A DNA stretch of 64,000 bases from Lutraria lutraria (lineage: Eukaryota > Mollusca > Bivalvia > Venerida > Mactridae), in the NCBI GenBank assembly GCA_964023205.1, contig OZ026842.1, positions 34,425,501-34,489,500 of the forward strand, in the 5' to 3' direction. Numbering within the stretch: position 1 is the first letter of the stretch; each line of letters starts with the position of its first letter. Below the pieces are notes generated by a model. It saw only the letters and a list, made by a program, of their open reading frames with translations, did no database searches and was not told the origin of the DNA. Of this stretch, positions 1-12,992 are shown piece after piece. Both the position numbers and the translations under genes were made by a program.

Positions 1-1705
1 AAGGGAGAAAAACTTTTGAGAACACCCTAGCCTGTACAAAAATTTCAACAAAACCCTTCACCAACAGAAAAAGTTTTGTCTACTGCAAATGACACACTTT
101 TTTGGAGCTTTTTAGAAAAAAAACGAAGTTGCCATTTTATTTGGGTATTTCGTTGACACAAACTTTGGGAATACCAATTTACTATAAAAATATTAATTTT
201 TATCTGCCTGACATTTATGGGACAACCAGCGTAATTTGTTTACATTCAGGAGACACCAGGCTAAAAGAAATCTAGCGTGATTTTGACACAATCTTGGGAA
301 AATGAAAACTTTCGAAAACGTAAGACAACAGATCTATACAATAGACTTATTTTTAATAATTTAAAATAAAGCTATTTGTCAATATTCTCTGACAACACAG
401 ACTTCATCCATTGTGTATTCTATAAAATCAATTGAAAGCACTAAGAACAGAAATAAGTATTGAATGATGGCCTTAAATGTCGAAAACTGTATTATTTTTT
501 TCCATGATATAAGCCGTTCCCCCTCTTTTGTGCAAAATACATTCAGATATTGTACGCAACTGAGCTTAATTCGCCCACTAATGGGTATAGGCAGCTCTGC
601 ATATCAAGAAAATTTGTACTTGCATAATACTGCAAATTACCTGTTTGACTGAGTAGAGGATAAATCCGAGACGCGCTAAAAATTAAAGTTGGAATTTCAT
701 TTCTTAAACTTTGCCACCATCTTGGATGTTTAACGCGATACTGCGCATGCGCTATAATTTCTATTTTTAGTCATGTCTAAATGCCGGGATCCGGACTACT
801 GATTTCGTTTCCGTTTTTAAACGATGTATAAGTTACCAAACCAATTTTCATGGACTGTAGCAAGCAACTTTTCATGTATGGAGGGGAATCGACATTCATA
901 GAAGACCATGACCTGCCGCGACCGTGATTCTAACCTGGATTGCCGGGTTACAACTCCAGTGCACTATTAAACTAGTGGACCGGCCACGCGGCCACAGTAG
1001 AGTAAACTGATATAGTTGTCGAAAAAGAATGGTTATATATTAATTTCTTACAATCGTCCTATAGAAATGTGTGCAAAGATACAGTTGTCAGGTTTCCACG
1101 ATCTTACAATTTCTAACTAGTACGCCTACGCATTCATATAGTCAGACGGTGGTGAAGAACATGTGTGCATGTGCTATATAAAAAGTTGTGATCTGGTCAG
1201 AAATGTCATTCTGTGGTTACCCGACCACCTTGTTTGAAATCTACCTTAAAGGTCTTAACAGCAACATTCCATGTACGAAAATACTTTCGGCGAATCGTAC
1301 TTCTAATATCGGAAAGGTGTATTTAGAAAAATGTATAAGAAATAAAGTTCATCCCATGTTATGCAACTGTACATGGTAAGCCCATTTTAGCCTTAACAAC
1401 AGTATGTTGGTGCTAATTAAAACAAAAAATCACGACCTGAACAACAAAACTGAATTTCTTAACATACATTTTATTAGATTGCAAATATCAGAGACGTATA
1501 ATACGTCTTTATATCCGTCTCTGCAAATAGATTTCTATACTAGTATATATAATTACGTGGGATTATGTACATATTTTTTTCATAAATTGAAAAGCAATAC
1601 ATTTAACTGCATGTCTTATCATATGTACACATTTTTAAGGACAACATCACATGAAACTAATATTTTCAATGCGATAATTCCTTGAATATAATATAATTTT
1701 CTGTT
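1..1705. other. Non-genic flank left of gene 1
   Basis: I find no coding sequence here beyond short chance reading frames. About 880-1000 resembles, in diverged form, the tRNA-derived repeat seen better at 21375-21527 and 59190-59335: the stretch around 'gacctgccgcga' and the 'agtggaccgg' end are shared. The remainder is AT-rich DNA with no recognisable motif. It lies downstream of gene 1 and may include its 3' UTR, though no AATAAA signal is obvious just past the stop codon on the minus strand. Confidence 0.5.
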
Positions 1706-4129
1706 TCATTTCAACATTTTCTCAAATAGCAGCGCGTGAGTATACATCTGATTATGTTTATTTTTCCACTCACTCTTTGCTAAACCAATATTCATTATTA
1801 CGTTGTCCAACATTTCCTGGAAACAGCCATGTTCCGTGTATACAAACACTTTAACGACTGAGCCATCCAGTGTCATTTCTTGTGCGCCCATTGCATGTGC
1901 TATTATATGTTGATAAAGCGTGTTAGTACACCTTTCTCTCCCATATATGTACAAATTGCAAATGTATGGTGGGTATTGAACGCGAATGGTTGTTGAAATA
2001 GAAAGCAAACCATTCACTGTACCATCGCTGCATACGAAAACGTTAGAACAAAATTTGGTGCGATGGCTTTTCATCAATGAAATGTTGCTCTCAAGCAATT
2101 GGAACGGAACCCAATCAACAATAATTCGATCTTCTGGGAAGAGGTACGGTTTAATTACACCAGACTTAAAGTACATATATAATTCATCATCAGTTGGAAC
2201 GCGTAGTCCGCTCATGTCTTTTGCTTTGAAACAAACGTCCTTGTCAATTAGGAAGACGGTTATCGACTGAAAGAAATGAAATCCATTTATTTATAGAGGC
2301 GTCTCAATAATATTTGTAATCGAATTTAGTTTGGATACAAAAGGTCGTATATTTACATGCTGAGTAGATTGTTTTGTTTGTTTAAATGAGTTTTACGCCC
2401 CTTTTCAACAGTCAGATCGAGTAATATGAGGCGGACAGTTTACCTATATTACCATCGTTCCTGGGACTTGCAGAACCAGTACTAGGCTCTCATCCCCCGT
2501 AAGCAACTGTCTATACATTCTTACATAAAGAGTCATGATCGGCAGCTGGGCTCGAACCCACGACCCTCTATCAGTGAGAGGTTAAACTGATTTGATTCAG
2601 CGACATTAACCACTCGACCACGGAGGCGGGTCCATGCTGAGTTGAACATGCTTACCAATATCCTTGTCGTTGTCTACATGATCTAAAGCAAAATGTATAA
2701 ACGCTTTTCGAATCATCTACTCAAACCATAAATCATAATAAAACAATATCGTTCGAGAGTCTTCATGTAATAATTTAATGTAACAATATATAGTGAATTA
2801 TAATTTATATCATTAAATATTTCAACCATTTAGCAGAAACAAATTGTTGATTTGCTATACCTTTGATTCTAATAATTTGTGTTCCTGCAGAAATGATGTT
2901 TTGTTGATATGTTCATTTAGGTTATTGGTAGTAAATGCAACGACTCGTGCAGAAGTCTGTTCCAGAGTGAAGGCGTGCAAGTGTTTATAAACACCGTGCC
3001 TGGAGTGGTCAGGACAAACCCTACTTGCTCGTACTATCACAGTCTCACCATCGTCAACAATGAACATGCTTGTATATCCAATCTGCAACAATAGCACTCA
3101 TGAATATATAGATTACAACGTGGTCGTAGAGCTGACAATAATTATTTTTATTGTCCGCCCGGATGAGCTAATGGTCAGAACGTTGGTCTACTGATCTAGA
3201 GGTTGGAAGTTCAATCACCGGGTGGGCTCACACTGTCCGTGACATATTTGACTGAAGATATTACATCGTATGTTAAATTGTCCTCCACCCCTGAAGTGTG
3301 TAAGATAGCTTGGTAATAGTTTGTGGATAGAATGTGGTTAGTACTGATTAAGACCTATATGAAGTCCAAGGTAGCTGGATATGATAACTGCCCGCTATAT
3401 GAAGTCCAGGAAAGCTGGTTAGGACTACGATATGACTGAAATAATGTTGAAAATGGCGTTAAATCCGATGAATAGATAAATAACAAACGATTAATTATCG
3501 ATATCTCATCTTACCCAGGATTTAGCGTTTGTCACGAAAGGGTATGGTGCACAGCTATTTACAACTTATATGTTTGTCCACATTATACGCTGGCTTATTT
3601 ACGTCAACTTCATGAATGTACTTTTTTCAGTGTAAAAACACACTACTTCAGAAAACTAAATATATATACATGTATATACTTAAATATTCAGCAGTGTACG
3701 AATAATCTATTTATTGAAGTAGCAGTGGTGTTGGGGTAGAGAGTCGGACTCCGGGGTTGCGGGTTCGAATCCGTAAATGGCGGAATTTGACCGGAACCTT
3801 CACAATCCCTTCTTTCGGCGCGAGTGCAGCAGGTCAGAATCCAGGAAGCAGTCATCGAGAATAGTTAATATTAGTTAATTAGTAGTTAATTTAGGCGACG
3901 AAATGTTTAGTTGAGTTTTCTTGCGAGTACAAGTGTATTGATATGTTAAAAACATTCACAAACGTACGATTTTGTTATTCTTAATAGCCACATACGAAGT
4001 TGTATTCGCAAAAGCCATAAATTCTGCAAAGTACTCTGGTAGGTAATCGATACCATCGTAAATGCTACTGAATTGTGTGAGTTCTTCCTCATCGCCCGGA
4101 GTCGCCTGTCGAATTGTTATATCAGCCAT
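1706..4129 (-). CDS. Gene 1: histidine N-acetyltransferase/NAT16-like GNAT acetyltransferase (3 exons)
   Basis: Exons run 4129-3968, 3082-2861 and 2266-1706. All junctions are GT-AG in phase 0, giving 314 residues. Exon 1 holds the first GNAT strand (MADITIRQAT), exon 2 the beta-4/motif A acetyl-CoA region (SMFIVDDGET, then RVCP), and exon 3 the NAT16-type C-terminal half (DRIIVDWVPFQLL). Family members use acetyl-CoA to acetylate a small amine such as histidine; the substrate here cannot be read from sequence. This is one of the two divergent copies, transcribed away from gene 2. Motif A is altered: the glycine-lysine-glycine of the other copies reads arginine-histidine-glycine. An in-frame ATG at 4153 would add eight residues; I chose 4129 because MADITIRQ aligns with the other copies. 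Intron 1 holds two SINE-type repeats and intron 2 one. Confidence 0.85.
2384..2632 (-). repeat. tRNA-derived SINE, family A
   Basis: Reverse-complement copy of the element at 12070-12312. Both have a tRNA-like head (a 'gtggttaa' A-box region and a B-box region around 'gggttcgagccc') and the same body, 'gcagttgcttacggggg' to a tail ending in 'aaaactcgat' or similar. It lies in intron 2 of gene 1. Confidence 0.75.
3153..3476 (+). repeat. tRNA-derived SINE, family B
   Basis: It begins with a tRNA-like head ('gcccggatgagctaatggt') and continues through 'cacactgtccgtgac' and 'ttaaattgtcctccaccc' to a tail with 'ggcgttaaatccgatga'. The same parts occur in inverse order and strand at 6224-6497. A 'tatatgaagtcca' segment appears twice inside this copy and not in the other. 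It lies in intron 1 of gene 1. Confidence 0.75.
3712..3900 (+). repeat. tRNA-like SINE or tRNA-derived repeat
   Basis: A tRNA-like promoter module with a good B box ('gggttcgaatcc') and an A-box-like stretch ('ggggtagagag') leads into an unrelated tail. It does not fold as a complete tRNA, so I read it as a SINE head in intron 1 of gene 1. I saw no second copy in this window. Confidence 0.5.
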
Positions 4130-5399
4130 GTTGTACACGGCGCGTGCCAACATTTAAACCTATATAAAAATGTAAAAGATCAGTGATAAAAGTAAATTTA
4201 AGGTAATTAGTCAGCTGAAAAATTTACTGGGATTTTGATAATTACTTTCGTACTCTAGATGAACAATTCGTACCAGATACACTAGTAAGCGCTCTTTGGG
4301 TTTGGCAAAAAGAAAGTCATGGGTCGATGCCCCAAAACACTATATTTTGTGGTCTTTTATAGTATTACAAATAAGTCAAAAGAATGAAATAAGCGACGAT
4401 ACAGCCGCACTGAGGAGAATGAAAACTGTAACGATGTTTGAAACATTAAAATTGTACGTACACTACTATTTGTAAAGATCTAATTACAATATGTTTGAAC
4501 ACTTTACCAAAGATTAGTAATATTTCAATCTGTAAGTTGATTTGAAATATAATAAAATTAAGGTTGTATTTATTTTATAAAAATGTAAAATGTATTTGCT
4601 ATCAAAAGCTAATTAATGTTCGCGTGTATTTGAATTCATAATAAAGATTAAACTTACTCTATTCGTCTTTTCCTTGTTCATTCACTACAGTATTAGATCA
4701 CTTAAAGAACATAACGACTCAAAAATTAAACTCCGCACATATTTTTGCACAAACTAATGTGAACCAGTACAGATCGTCAATAAATCGAATTTTATGCAAT
4801 ATATCACATCATATAATACAGTATAATCGATATCTAATACATACGGTGACGTCAAAAGTATTCCCTTTGTAAATCTAGATGTTTTAAATTGAAGATAGTT
4901 GTACTAATGTTGTTATTTATAATGTATTCATATATTTGATTTTAAACATTCTAGTTGTAACGATATAAATGCCTTTACGCAGACGCATTAAACCGTTAGA
5001 GCAAACACCGACATAATTATCTCAACAAACTGTACGTATTAAACTCAGAGACCCCTCCCTACCCCATACTACCCGACCCCTCCACCGACCAACGATAACT
5101 CAGTTACTAGTACATACAGCGTTCGGTTCACCTAACCAACATTTCGGACAATTTCTCTACAGATGGTGGGCAATTTTGTCCTTTTTATAAAAAGGTATGA
5201 TTGCCCCTAATCAGATAAAACCAGTCTGGTCACGGTCTGTAGACTTGACACCTAGTCAAAAAGTGGGGTAATAAATTTTATTGATTTACAGTGATAATAA
5301 GTTTATGACTAAATTGCTTTTGTTTTTATAAGCATAGAGTAACATATTATGTAAACAGATGCTAGTCTATCAAAGACCCTGTCTGTTTTATTACCCTCT

Positions 5400-5530
5400 A
5401 CTGTGGAATTAGGGGACTTTCTGGTCCATAAGTCACATGCCTCGCATTCCTGGTTCAATGTCACTTTAAAGCCCTGATCGCCAGGTTTCATGTCCAGCGC
5501 ACTAACCACTGGAGCACGGCACCGGACACC
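5400..5530 (-). repeat. tRNA-like repeat fragment
   Basis: On the minus strand this reads as an A-box-like 'tccagtggttagtgcgctgg' followed by a degenerate tail. The layout resembles the other tRNA-derived SINE heads here. It is not a full tRNA and the element boundaries are not clear. Confidence 0.45.
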
Positions 5531-6223
5531 CAAAATCAGTATAATTCATTATTCCTTTCATTGTAAATTGTTTGTATTCTTGTTTTGAAGCTATAGTACT
5601 GTTGAACTTTAAGATATACATGTATAATCATAGTCCTGTTTCAGTGTTTTTTCCAAATTATCATTACCTATGCCCGTCAAAAGGGAACAAATTAAAAAAA
5701 AAAGACATTTATTTTCTATGGAACATATGATTATTTAGTTGTTTAAATCATAGATATAAATATTACTATACTGTAATTGGTGTCACCGGTGTGACCACTG
5801 CTAGGTTTTTCTTCTTTTTTCATGATCGTGACTTTGGTAAACACTTCTTGTCAGGGGAAAATTCAGGAAAGTGAAGGAAATTTGCTAGGGGAAACTGACC
5901 GTCTTGACAAATCGATCACTTCATTATATAACAGTGATTGTTATGGATTTTCAAAACTACCTGTGTCTTTCTGAAGGGGAAAATATAGCGTGATAAATCA
6001 GAAAAAAATCGAAAAATATGAAAAAAAACATTCTATCTGGTGATTTATTTTGTGATTTCTGTTTCTGGACTTCTTTAATTTCTTTTCAATAGGAAATATG
6101 ACTTCATTTTGGGGGAAAATAAAGCGCTTTTAGCGGAAAACACTCAGCTTGGGCTAAGGGAAACAGCCTGTATCAAATATTACAAAAATAATTATTATAT
6201 TGTTTTTTTGTTCGTTTTTGTTT

Positions 6224-6497
6224 CATCGGGTTTTACGCCATTTTCAACATTATTTCAGTCATATCGTGGCGGGCAGTAGTCCTAACTATTTAGGCCTTAA
6301 CCATTACTTACCGCATTCTATCCGTAAGCTTCTGACAAACTGTCCCACATAATTTAGAGGTGGAGGACAATTTAGCATAGTATGTAATATCTTCAGTCAA
6401 ATTTGTCACGGACAGTGTGAGCCTCGCCCGGGGTCCGAACTCACAACCTCTCGATCATCAGACAAACGCTCTTACCACTGAGCTAGCCGGGCGGGCT
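6224..6497 (-). repeat. tRNA-derived SINE, family B
   Basis: Reverse-complement relative of 3153-3476, sharing the 'gcccggctagctcagtgg' tRNA-like head, the 'gtccgtgac' segment, the 'attgtcctccacc' segment and the 'ggcgtaaaacccgatga' end. The head matches Pol III A/B-box layout better than the first copy. Confidence 0.75.
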
Positions 6498-7796
6498 AAT
6501 CATTATATAACGACCTTATATATTTTTTTCGTTTCAATTGTTACTGTATATTTAGTTTAAACATGTTTATTAACAACGCTCGATGACTGCTTCTATCTCA
6601 GTTTTAAAGCCCCATTAGCATATAAATTTATCGGTCGTAATAGTTTCTGTAAGTCCTATAACAGAGGAATCCGGTGTGTTTTCCTCACGTGCATACTTAA
6701 TAGCAAGAAAAAATGTTTCCAAAACCAATATCATATTTTTTTTCAATATCATTGAAACAAATACTATTTATAGAACAGCTGTGTTTCCCGCAGTCAAGTT
6801 GTGCACACGTCGTATTTAGTGACGTCACGCGCTCTACATATTTCAAGTTTACAAAAGCAAAAATCACAGTGAAATGAGTGTTTTAAGGAGAAATAGGGCT
6901 CGTTTCGTCGGTTATAATTATCTTGGGATAATATCAGCAATTGTTTGTTTTTTGCATATTTTTTCTATAGCATATTAAACTAATGCATGGGACTTTAAAG
7001 TTTTACCGTGTGTAAATTAACTCTTAATTAACAGACACTCTTTCGTTTATACACTGTATTACTTTAACGGTTAAACGTTTTGTAGTGCATGACCTTCCAT
7101 TTTAAACCTACTGGTCACCCGTTAAATTGCTGGTTAATGACACTGACATTTGATAACATCGCTATTTTAGTAAGGGTCGTACATGTGTGTGTCAACGTGA
7201 CTGCTAAAATAACTTCGGACAGTTAATTTACTGAGGAAAGGATTCATAATTATCAGTTTAAGCATTCCCCACTAAAAAGGTAAGATCTTAGGTATGTACC
7301 CGTAGCAATACAATATCTATTAATTTTTGTTTAAGATACATGTATACATGAAAGTTTTAATATTGACTTAAGTAATATTTGAAGCTTTAAAATGCGACCT
7401 ATCGGCTTTCTAGGACATTTGCATAATTTTGTAACATTCGTAATAATATACAAATGTAAATCTTAATGCTTACCGAAGATAGATAATGCTTTATTAGTAT
7501 ATATATGCCATATTAGCATGTACGCTGGTTAGAATAGGGGTAAATCATTTCTTTAAGTCCACAACATGGCCGTAGGAGCCAATAATGTCGTCTTTCATGT
7601 TAATCAAAAGCAGCTAAACTGATTCCCCCCAATTTCAAACAAAATCTAAAGATTTTCTCCCAAATCTGAAATTGCCTCCTAGGGATCTGCACAATATAGT
7701 AATATATAGACAGTAGGTAGAGTGTAAGGTCTACGAGCCTTCGAGTCCACATATGACTCGATTTATGTACAAACTACAAACATGTACAGTCAAACC

Positions 7797-8035
7797 TATG
7801 TTAGTGGCCATCTCCAAATAAAGGCCACCATGTAAATAAAGGTCATTCTTTTAAAAGAATATTACTGATTATTTAGAACAAAGTGACCTCTAAATAAAGG
7901 CCACCTTGTCAATAAAGGCCATTCTTTTAAAAGAATATTACTGATTATTTAGAACAAAGTGACCTCTAAATAAAAGCCACCTGTCAATAAAGGCCATCTT
8001 TCTCAAGGTAGGCCTTTATTCACATCTATGACTGT
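7797..8035 (+). repeat. Tandem repeat, unit about 76 bp, roughly 2.5 copies
   Basis: 'attcttttaaaagaat' recurs at 7845 and 7921, and a partial third unit starts near 7996. Each unit also carries 'aaataaaggccacc' and 'gaacaaagtgacctc'. The core 'attcttttaaaagaat' is a perfect 16-bp palindrome. The array is AT-rich and non-coding. Confidence 0.75.
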
Positions 8036-8785
8036 AAATGTAGAGTAATCTGAATGCCTCCTACTAACATCCGACATTACAGTAAAACCTCCCTCAGCAG
8101 TCAGCACCCATCTCGATATAAACACCATCATTCTGAAGTCTCGTATTTCAATTTATGAACAGAACAAAACAAAAACTTTATTAAGACTTGAGCATAACAG
8201 CTCATCGTCATAACATATACATATATACTCGTATACATGTCTACAATTATAAGTATTTATGTGTTCAATAAATGTATTGAATTAATAAATTGCAATTCAG
8301 TAATTTGTATTATGGAATCAAAATAGATCGTATTTAGCAAATCAATGCTAGGTAAAGTCAAGTAAAATAAAGTAAAGTGAGAATGTTGTTATCATAAACA
8401 TAAGCGTATCACACATACTCGTACATATTAAGAACATTATATATAATGTGTCCATTTCTTAGTTTAAAAGACTTTAGGCAAAACACAGAATTGAAATAAA
8501 ATATTTTCATGTGTGATAATAACAGTTTGTGAATACATGTTTCAGGTCTATTTCGGTAAAATCTGGGAAAACTAATTTATGATATTAAAATTATGATGTT
8601 AAAAGGCTAAATTTCCCCTAAAGGTTTTCCTTTTACGGATATTGTACTCTACATACCAATATCTGGGTAGACAGTGTAAGTAATTACGTATGTACGAAAC
8701 AATGAAAGAATGAAATCACTTAAGTATTTGTTGGTTTCCATGGTTACTTCAAATTTTATTGTTATATCGTATATCAGAAATCCGC

Positions 8786-11048
8786 ATGGCCGATAAGCTT
8801 ATACAGATTCGAAAGGCAGTCCTCGAAGACAAAGATGACGTCATCAGAATCCAAGACAACGTGTATGGAGGAATGGACTATTTACCTGACTATTATGCGG
8901 ACTTCATGGCATGTCCAAACACTACAGCCTATGTAGCCATCATGGATAACAAAATTGTAAGTTTGATGTATAATTGTCAACAAAATTGGTACGAATGTGG
9001 CTTAATATGTTTTATTAATGATATATAACATTTAATTATTTTTTAAATAAAATTCACCGAACGTATACCGCGTCCGTGATGGAGTGCTTATAGGGCGCCC
9101 CATTTCGATGCGGGAGACAGAAGGTTCGAACCCCAGTCAGGACTTGGTTAGAACTGATGCAGTCCTTTGGTGAGCCGCTAGGTATTTAGATAACGATGTA
9201 ACGTAAGCTCATTTCAAGGAGGAGGGATTTGGGAGGCACTGCGCGCACAAACGATAGATCTCTATATGTCTCATAAGCCCTTTCAATAAGCCTTTTTCTG
9301 ATACATGATACTGCATATCACTTATGCATTTGGCATGAGTTGCGAAATCTGATATGCAGTGCAACCTCTCCAAAGCAACACCCTTTGGATGTAGCAAAAT
9401 CATATTGTTCTTGATAGGTTGTTGCTCTAGAGACCTAGGTTATTATGACAACTTTGTCATTTCAAATGCAAGCACCAAAAATGTGTCGATTTTTGTTATA
9501 ATTTTGAGATCATTACATTCGAAACATTATTGAGAAATCGATACAACATTTGGCAAAGACTGTATGCGATCAAAAGTCACGTAAATTAAATGCACAAAGT
9601 CAGGTTTCTTCACCCCTAAATTTACATTTTATGTTGCGGTAACGTGTATTCTTTGATCATGTGAAAATTTACTCTTAATTGTTCGAACTGTTTTCATTGA
9701 TAATCTAATTACAGGTTGGATTCACAAGTATGTTCCTTGTTGATGACGGTAAAACGGTAATATCACGAGCCAGCAGAGTTAGTCCAAGCGTAGAAGGAAA
9801 AGGAGTTTATAAAACTCTCCATAATTATACGTTAAAAGTGTCGTCAGCAGAACATGTTGCCTTTACTACAAATGATCAAAACGAATCCGTTAAAAAGCCA
9901 TCATTTCAACAAGCATACACATTTATAGGTGCAAAGGTAAAATTGGAAGCAAATGTTTTTCGATCGAAGCGTAATTACACCATATAGTTTTTGTGAGTTA
10001 TAAAAATACTTAATCAAGTTTATGAATAAAATCACTTGTTTTTACATTTAATTTCTTGGGCCTTTAACCATTACACTATTCAACTTTTATAATCGATCAA
10101 CATGATCTATTCTGACTATTTTATAAGCAGTACAATCACTTATTTTACAGATGAAGCATGAAATGAAACTTTGCATACCGTGAGCTTCACTTACTCTGAA
10201 ACATTATGCCATTTTACCCTTCGGTTTAGGTTTTTGATTGACCTACATGTTAAATGGTGTAAAACATTTACAATACAACCACATCTGTGAATTAAGGCCA
10301 ACCTTGGGAAAGACAAAATGGGAATTGCCTGTTATTCTTATCACAAGCTTATTGACGCACTTGTTACAAATACATGTATTGTCCATAGGACCAACATTAC
10401 TATTTCCCAAGTATGTATGAAGTATGTTTGATTTACATCTTATAACATCATCTAAAAACTAGTAAAAAGTAAACTCGTATCTTTCAGCCATTTTGGGCTT
10501 TCCAAGTGGACAATGGAAACCGTTCCAGTCAGGCAATCGACGTAGAAAAAGTGCATGTTCCAAACGACGATGAGTTGTTTAGTTACTTTAATTCTACAAC
10601 TGTAAAACCGTACTTATTTCCAAAAGATAGAATCGTTGCTGAGTGGATACCATTCCGGTTGCTGCAAAGCAACATGGTGTTGATTAAAAAGAATCGCCGC
10701 ACAAGGGTATACTCTGATGTCACGATGAGAGCAGAGGACGAGGCTCACGGGTTACTCACGATCTCTACTACAACAAAGACTCAAACTCCTCCATATGTTT
10801 GTCATTTGAATGTGTACGGAACGGACATCAAATCATTATACCATCATGTTCTTATGCATGTACTTAATGCAAAAGAGATAGCTGGAGTGGGAACAGATAT
10901 CAAGTTATTGGTGTTCGTAGAACAACAAATTGACCAGGAGTCTCTGTACGAGGTAGTTCAGGATATTGGTTTATCAATGAGTGATGCCGGGGATGGCAAT
11001 GGTACAATGTACTCACAGATGTTGCTGTTTGAGAAAACGATAAAGTAA
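8786..11048 (+). CDS. Gene 2: histidine N-acetyltransferase/NAT16-like GNAT acetyltransferase (3 exons)
   Basis: Exons are 8786-8956, 9715-9936 and 10488-11048, phase 0, giving 317 residues. Exon 1 is two codons longer than in genes 3-8 (MADKLIQIRKAV against MADITIRQAT). Exon 2 keeps the motif A loop (EGKGVYKTL) and exon 3 the DRIVAEWIPFRLL block; the usual VDW is here AEW. Its sequence is clearly apart from genes 3-8, most visibly in exon 3, and its intron 1 shows no fossil exon 2. An AATAAA lies 4 bases past the stop codon. An in-frame ATG at 8759 could extend the N terminus, but alignment favours 8786. A truncated SINE sits in intron 1. It is an acetyl-CoA-dependent enzyme by family; substrate unknown. 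Confidence 0.87.
9062..9203 (+). repeat. tRNA-derived SINE, family C (5' part only)
   Basis: The tRNA-like head ('gtccgtgatggagtgc', B box 'ggttcgaacccc') and the following 'gttagaactgatgc' segment match the reverse complement of 13690-13957. The rest of the body is missing. It lies in intron 1 of gene 2. Confidence 0.65.
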
Positions 11049-12756
11049 TGAATAAATAGACAAATAAGATACTAGTAATAGTTTTAATGCCCCGTATCAA
11101 TAGATCGAAAGCACATTATTTTTGACCTGTTTGTTTGTCTGTTTGTACCAAACCTTTAACATTGCCTATAAAATCAAAACGCTTCCACCTACAATCATCA
11201 AACTTCATAATTATGTTGGTTTCTCATAACAACCTCTACAAGACCTGTGTATTTTAAGGCCAGTTGGTGAAAGGTCAACCGGAGGTGATGTTGTGTTCTT
11301 AAAACACCCCTTGTTGTTACTAGTATTAGTTTTCGGGTTTCAAGCGGCTTTCAAAAGTGTTTGAGACTTGCACTGACTGGCCGTTTATCTTACCAGTGTT
11401 CCTAAATTCCGTGTAAGTCATAGCCTTGTTCTCATCTAGTAAATTCTCCACATACATCAGTAGAAAAACGAATAGACATTATACATGTACATGTCTTCAA
11501 CCTAGTTATCAATGAGAACATTTTACCGTGCTCAGGGCTCGAACTCACGAACACGAAGTCCATAGACCGAATGTTCTTCTTATTGGGTTTATGTGGTTGG
11601 CTTCCATATACCGTGCAGATAAGTTATACATAGATTTTGCAGATTTTTGACAACTGAATGCTATATACATAACATAGATTGATTGAAAGAAAAAATAAAC
11701 TGATTAAATCCAAAAATGCACACAAAAGACTGTATCTCAATGATCTCTTTTGTTTGAACCTCAATTCGAAGCAAGTTGATTACATTCCAATACTGAATTA
11801 TTTCTCTCCTAAGTCTATCAGTACAGTTATCACCAGTTAATACCACAGGGTTCCAACACATATTCTGAAAATAAATATATGTGAGAAAAAATTGTGCGGA
11901 CTGCCACATCAGGAGAGCGCTAATATGAAACAGACCAATATTAGACACAATGGACACATGGCCATTCCTGGAACAATATGAGATTAATTTCATTCTTCTC
12001 AATTCTTGTTCTTTTATATAACTTGTAATATACTATTTAAGTAAATCATTTATGTAAAAGTTGAACATTACCTGCCTCCTTGGTCATGTGGTTAAATTCG
12101 CTGACTTTAAATTACTTTAACTTCTCAGTGATAGAGGGTCGTGGATTCGAGCCCCGCTACCGACCATGTCTCTTTGTATAAGAAAGTAGGCAGTTGCTTA
12201 CGGGGGATTTGGGTCTAGTACTGGTTCTTCCAAGGAACAATGCTTAGGTGAACTGTCCGCCTCATATGACTCTGACTGTTGAAAGGGGGAATAAAACTCG
12301 ATATAAACAAAAAAAGTTAAAACAATCCTAGGCAAATATCAAGATGTTTTTGAAAGTGAATGTTGTAATATCAAATGAATAACAGGAAATAATATTGTCA
12401 CTTAAATAACACATCTGTATTAGTAATTTGTTGTTTTATACTTCAGCGATTACTTGTACATGTACATGGAAACATTTCATTGGAACTTGATGGTAACCTG
12501 GAGGCCTGTTTCATAGACGTACCAATTAATATAACAGTTTTAAACATACAAAGTTTGCTACCCCTTGTTGATAAATAAAAAAATGTTTTTTTCTTTATAG
12601 TGATTTAGAGAAATATTGGTAGGTGTTGCAGATAATGTTTACCATTAGCAAAATTTCTAAGCTAAGACATGTCTTTCAAGCGCCACACAGGACTGCCAGT
12701 TTCAATATACAACAAAAGGACACTCACGGGGACGACTAATCTATACATACGATGCA
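11049..12756. other. Gene 2 / gene 3 intergenic region
   Basis: It contains no gene. Parts recur after gene 3: 11320-11470 resembles 20890-21020, and 11950-12360 resembles about 22040-22150. The spacer was therefore copied with the neighbouring genes during tandem duplication. A family A SINE is listed separately. Confidence 0.6.
12070..12312 (+). repeat. tRNA-derived SINE, family A
   Basis: Forward copy of the element at 2384-2632: head 'ggtcatgtggttaaattcgc', B box 'ggattcgagcccc', body 'gcagttgcttacgggggat', ending in an A-rich tail. The inverse copy in gene 1 is interstitially diverged. Confidence 0.75.
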
Positions 12757-12797
12757 ATAATGTACGAACACGTTGGTGTGTCAAATGTTTAAATAAA
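12757..12797 (+). promoter_or_regulatory. Conserved upstream block, gene 3
   Basis: Shares 'cgaacacgttggtgtgtc' and a TATA-like 'tttaaata' with the upstream regions of genes 4-8. Here it is about 1.5 kb from the start codon instead of about 190 bp, because the foldback element at 12993-14215 lies between. The promoter role is inferred from position and conservation. Confidence 0.5.
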
Positions 12798-12992
12798 AAT
12801 ACACGAGAAAGCAACGCCTTTATTTCGGCTCACACTTACCCAAATAGGATGGAATACATAGTAACCAGTTTTCGTGGTATTAACGAAAAATAGCCGTATT
12901 TTACTTTACGTTTTCATTATTTAAGTGCTGGCCCTATGATGAAAACGGGTAACTAGACCATAACAGATTTGTTTCACTCAAATCAATGTATA

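Larger units (their letters stand above)
4154..8785. other. Intergenic region between divergent genes 1 and 2
   Basis: No gene is recognised in these 4.6 kb, which should hold the promoters of genes 1 and 2. The part around 5190-5340 ('ctggtcacggtc', then 'tataagcat') has a diverged relative at about 16280-16400, so it is a dispersed repeat. A tRNA-like repeat, a family B SINE and a tandem repeat are listed separately. The rest is AT-rich. Confidence 0.5.

Noticed and set aside
7797..8035. CRISPR-like array
   Set aside because: Units are adjacent with no variable spacers and the genome is eukaryotic; it is an ordinary tandem repeat.
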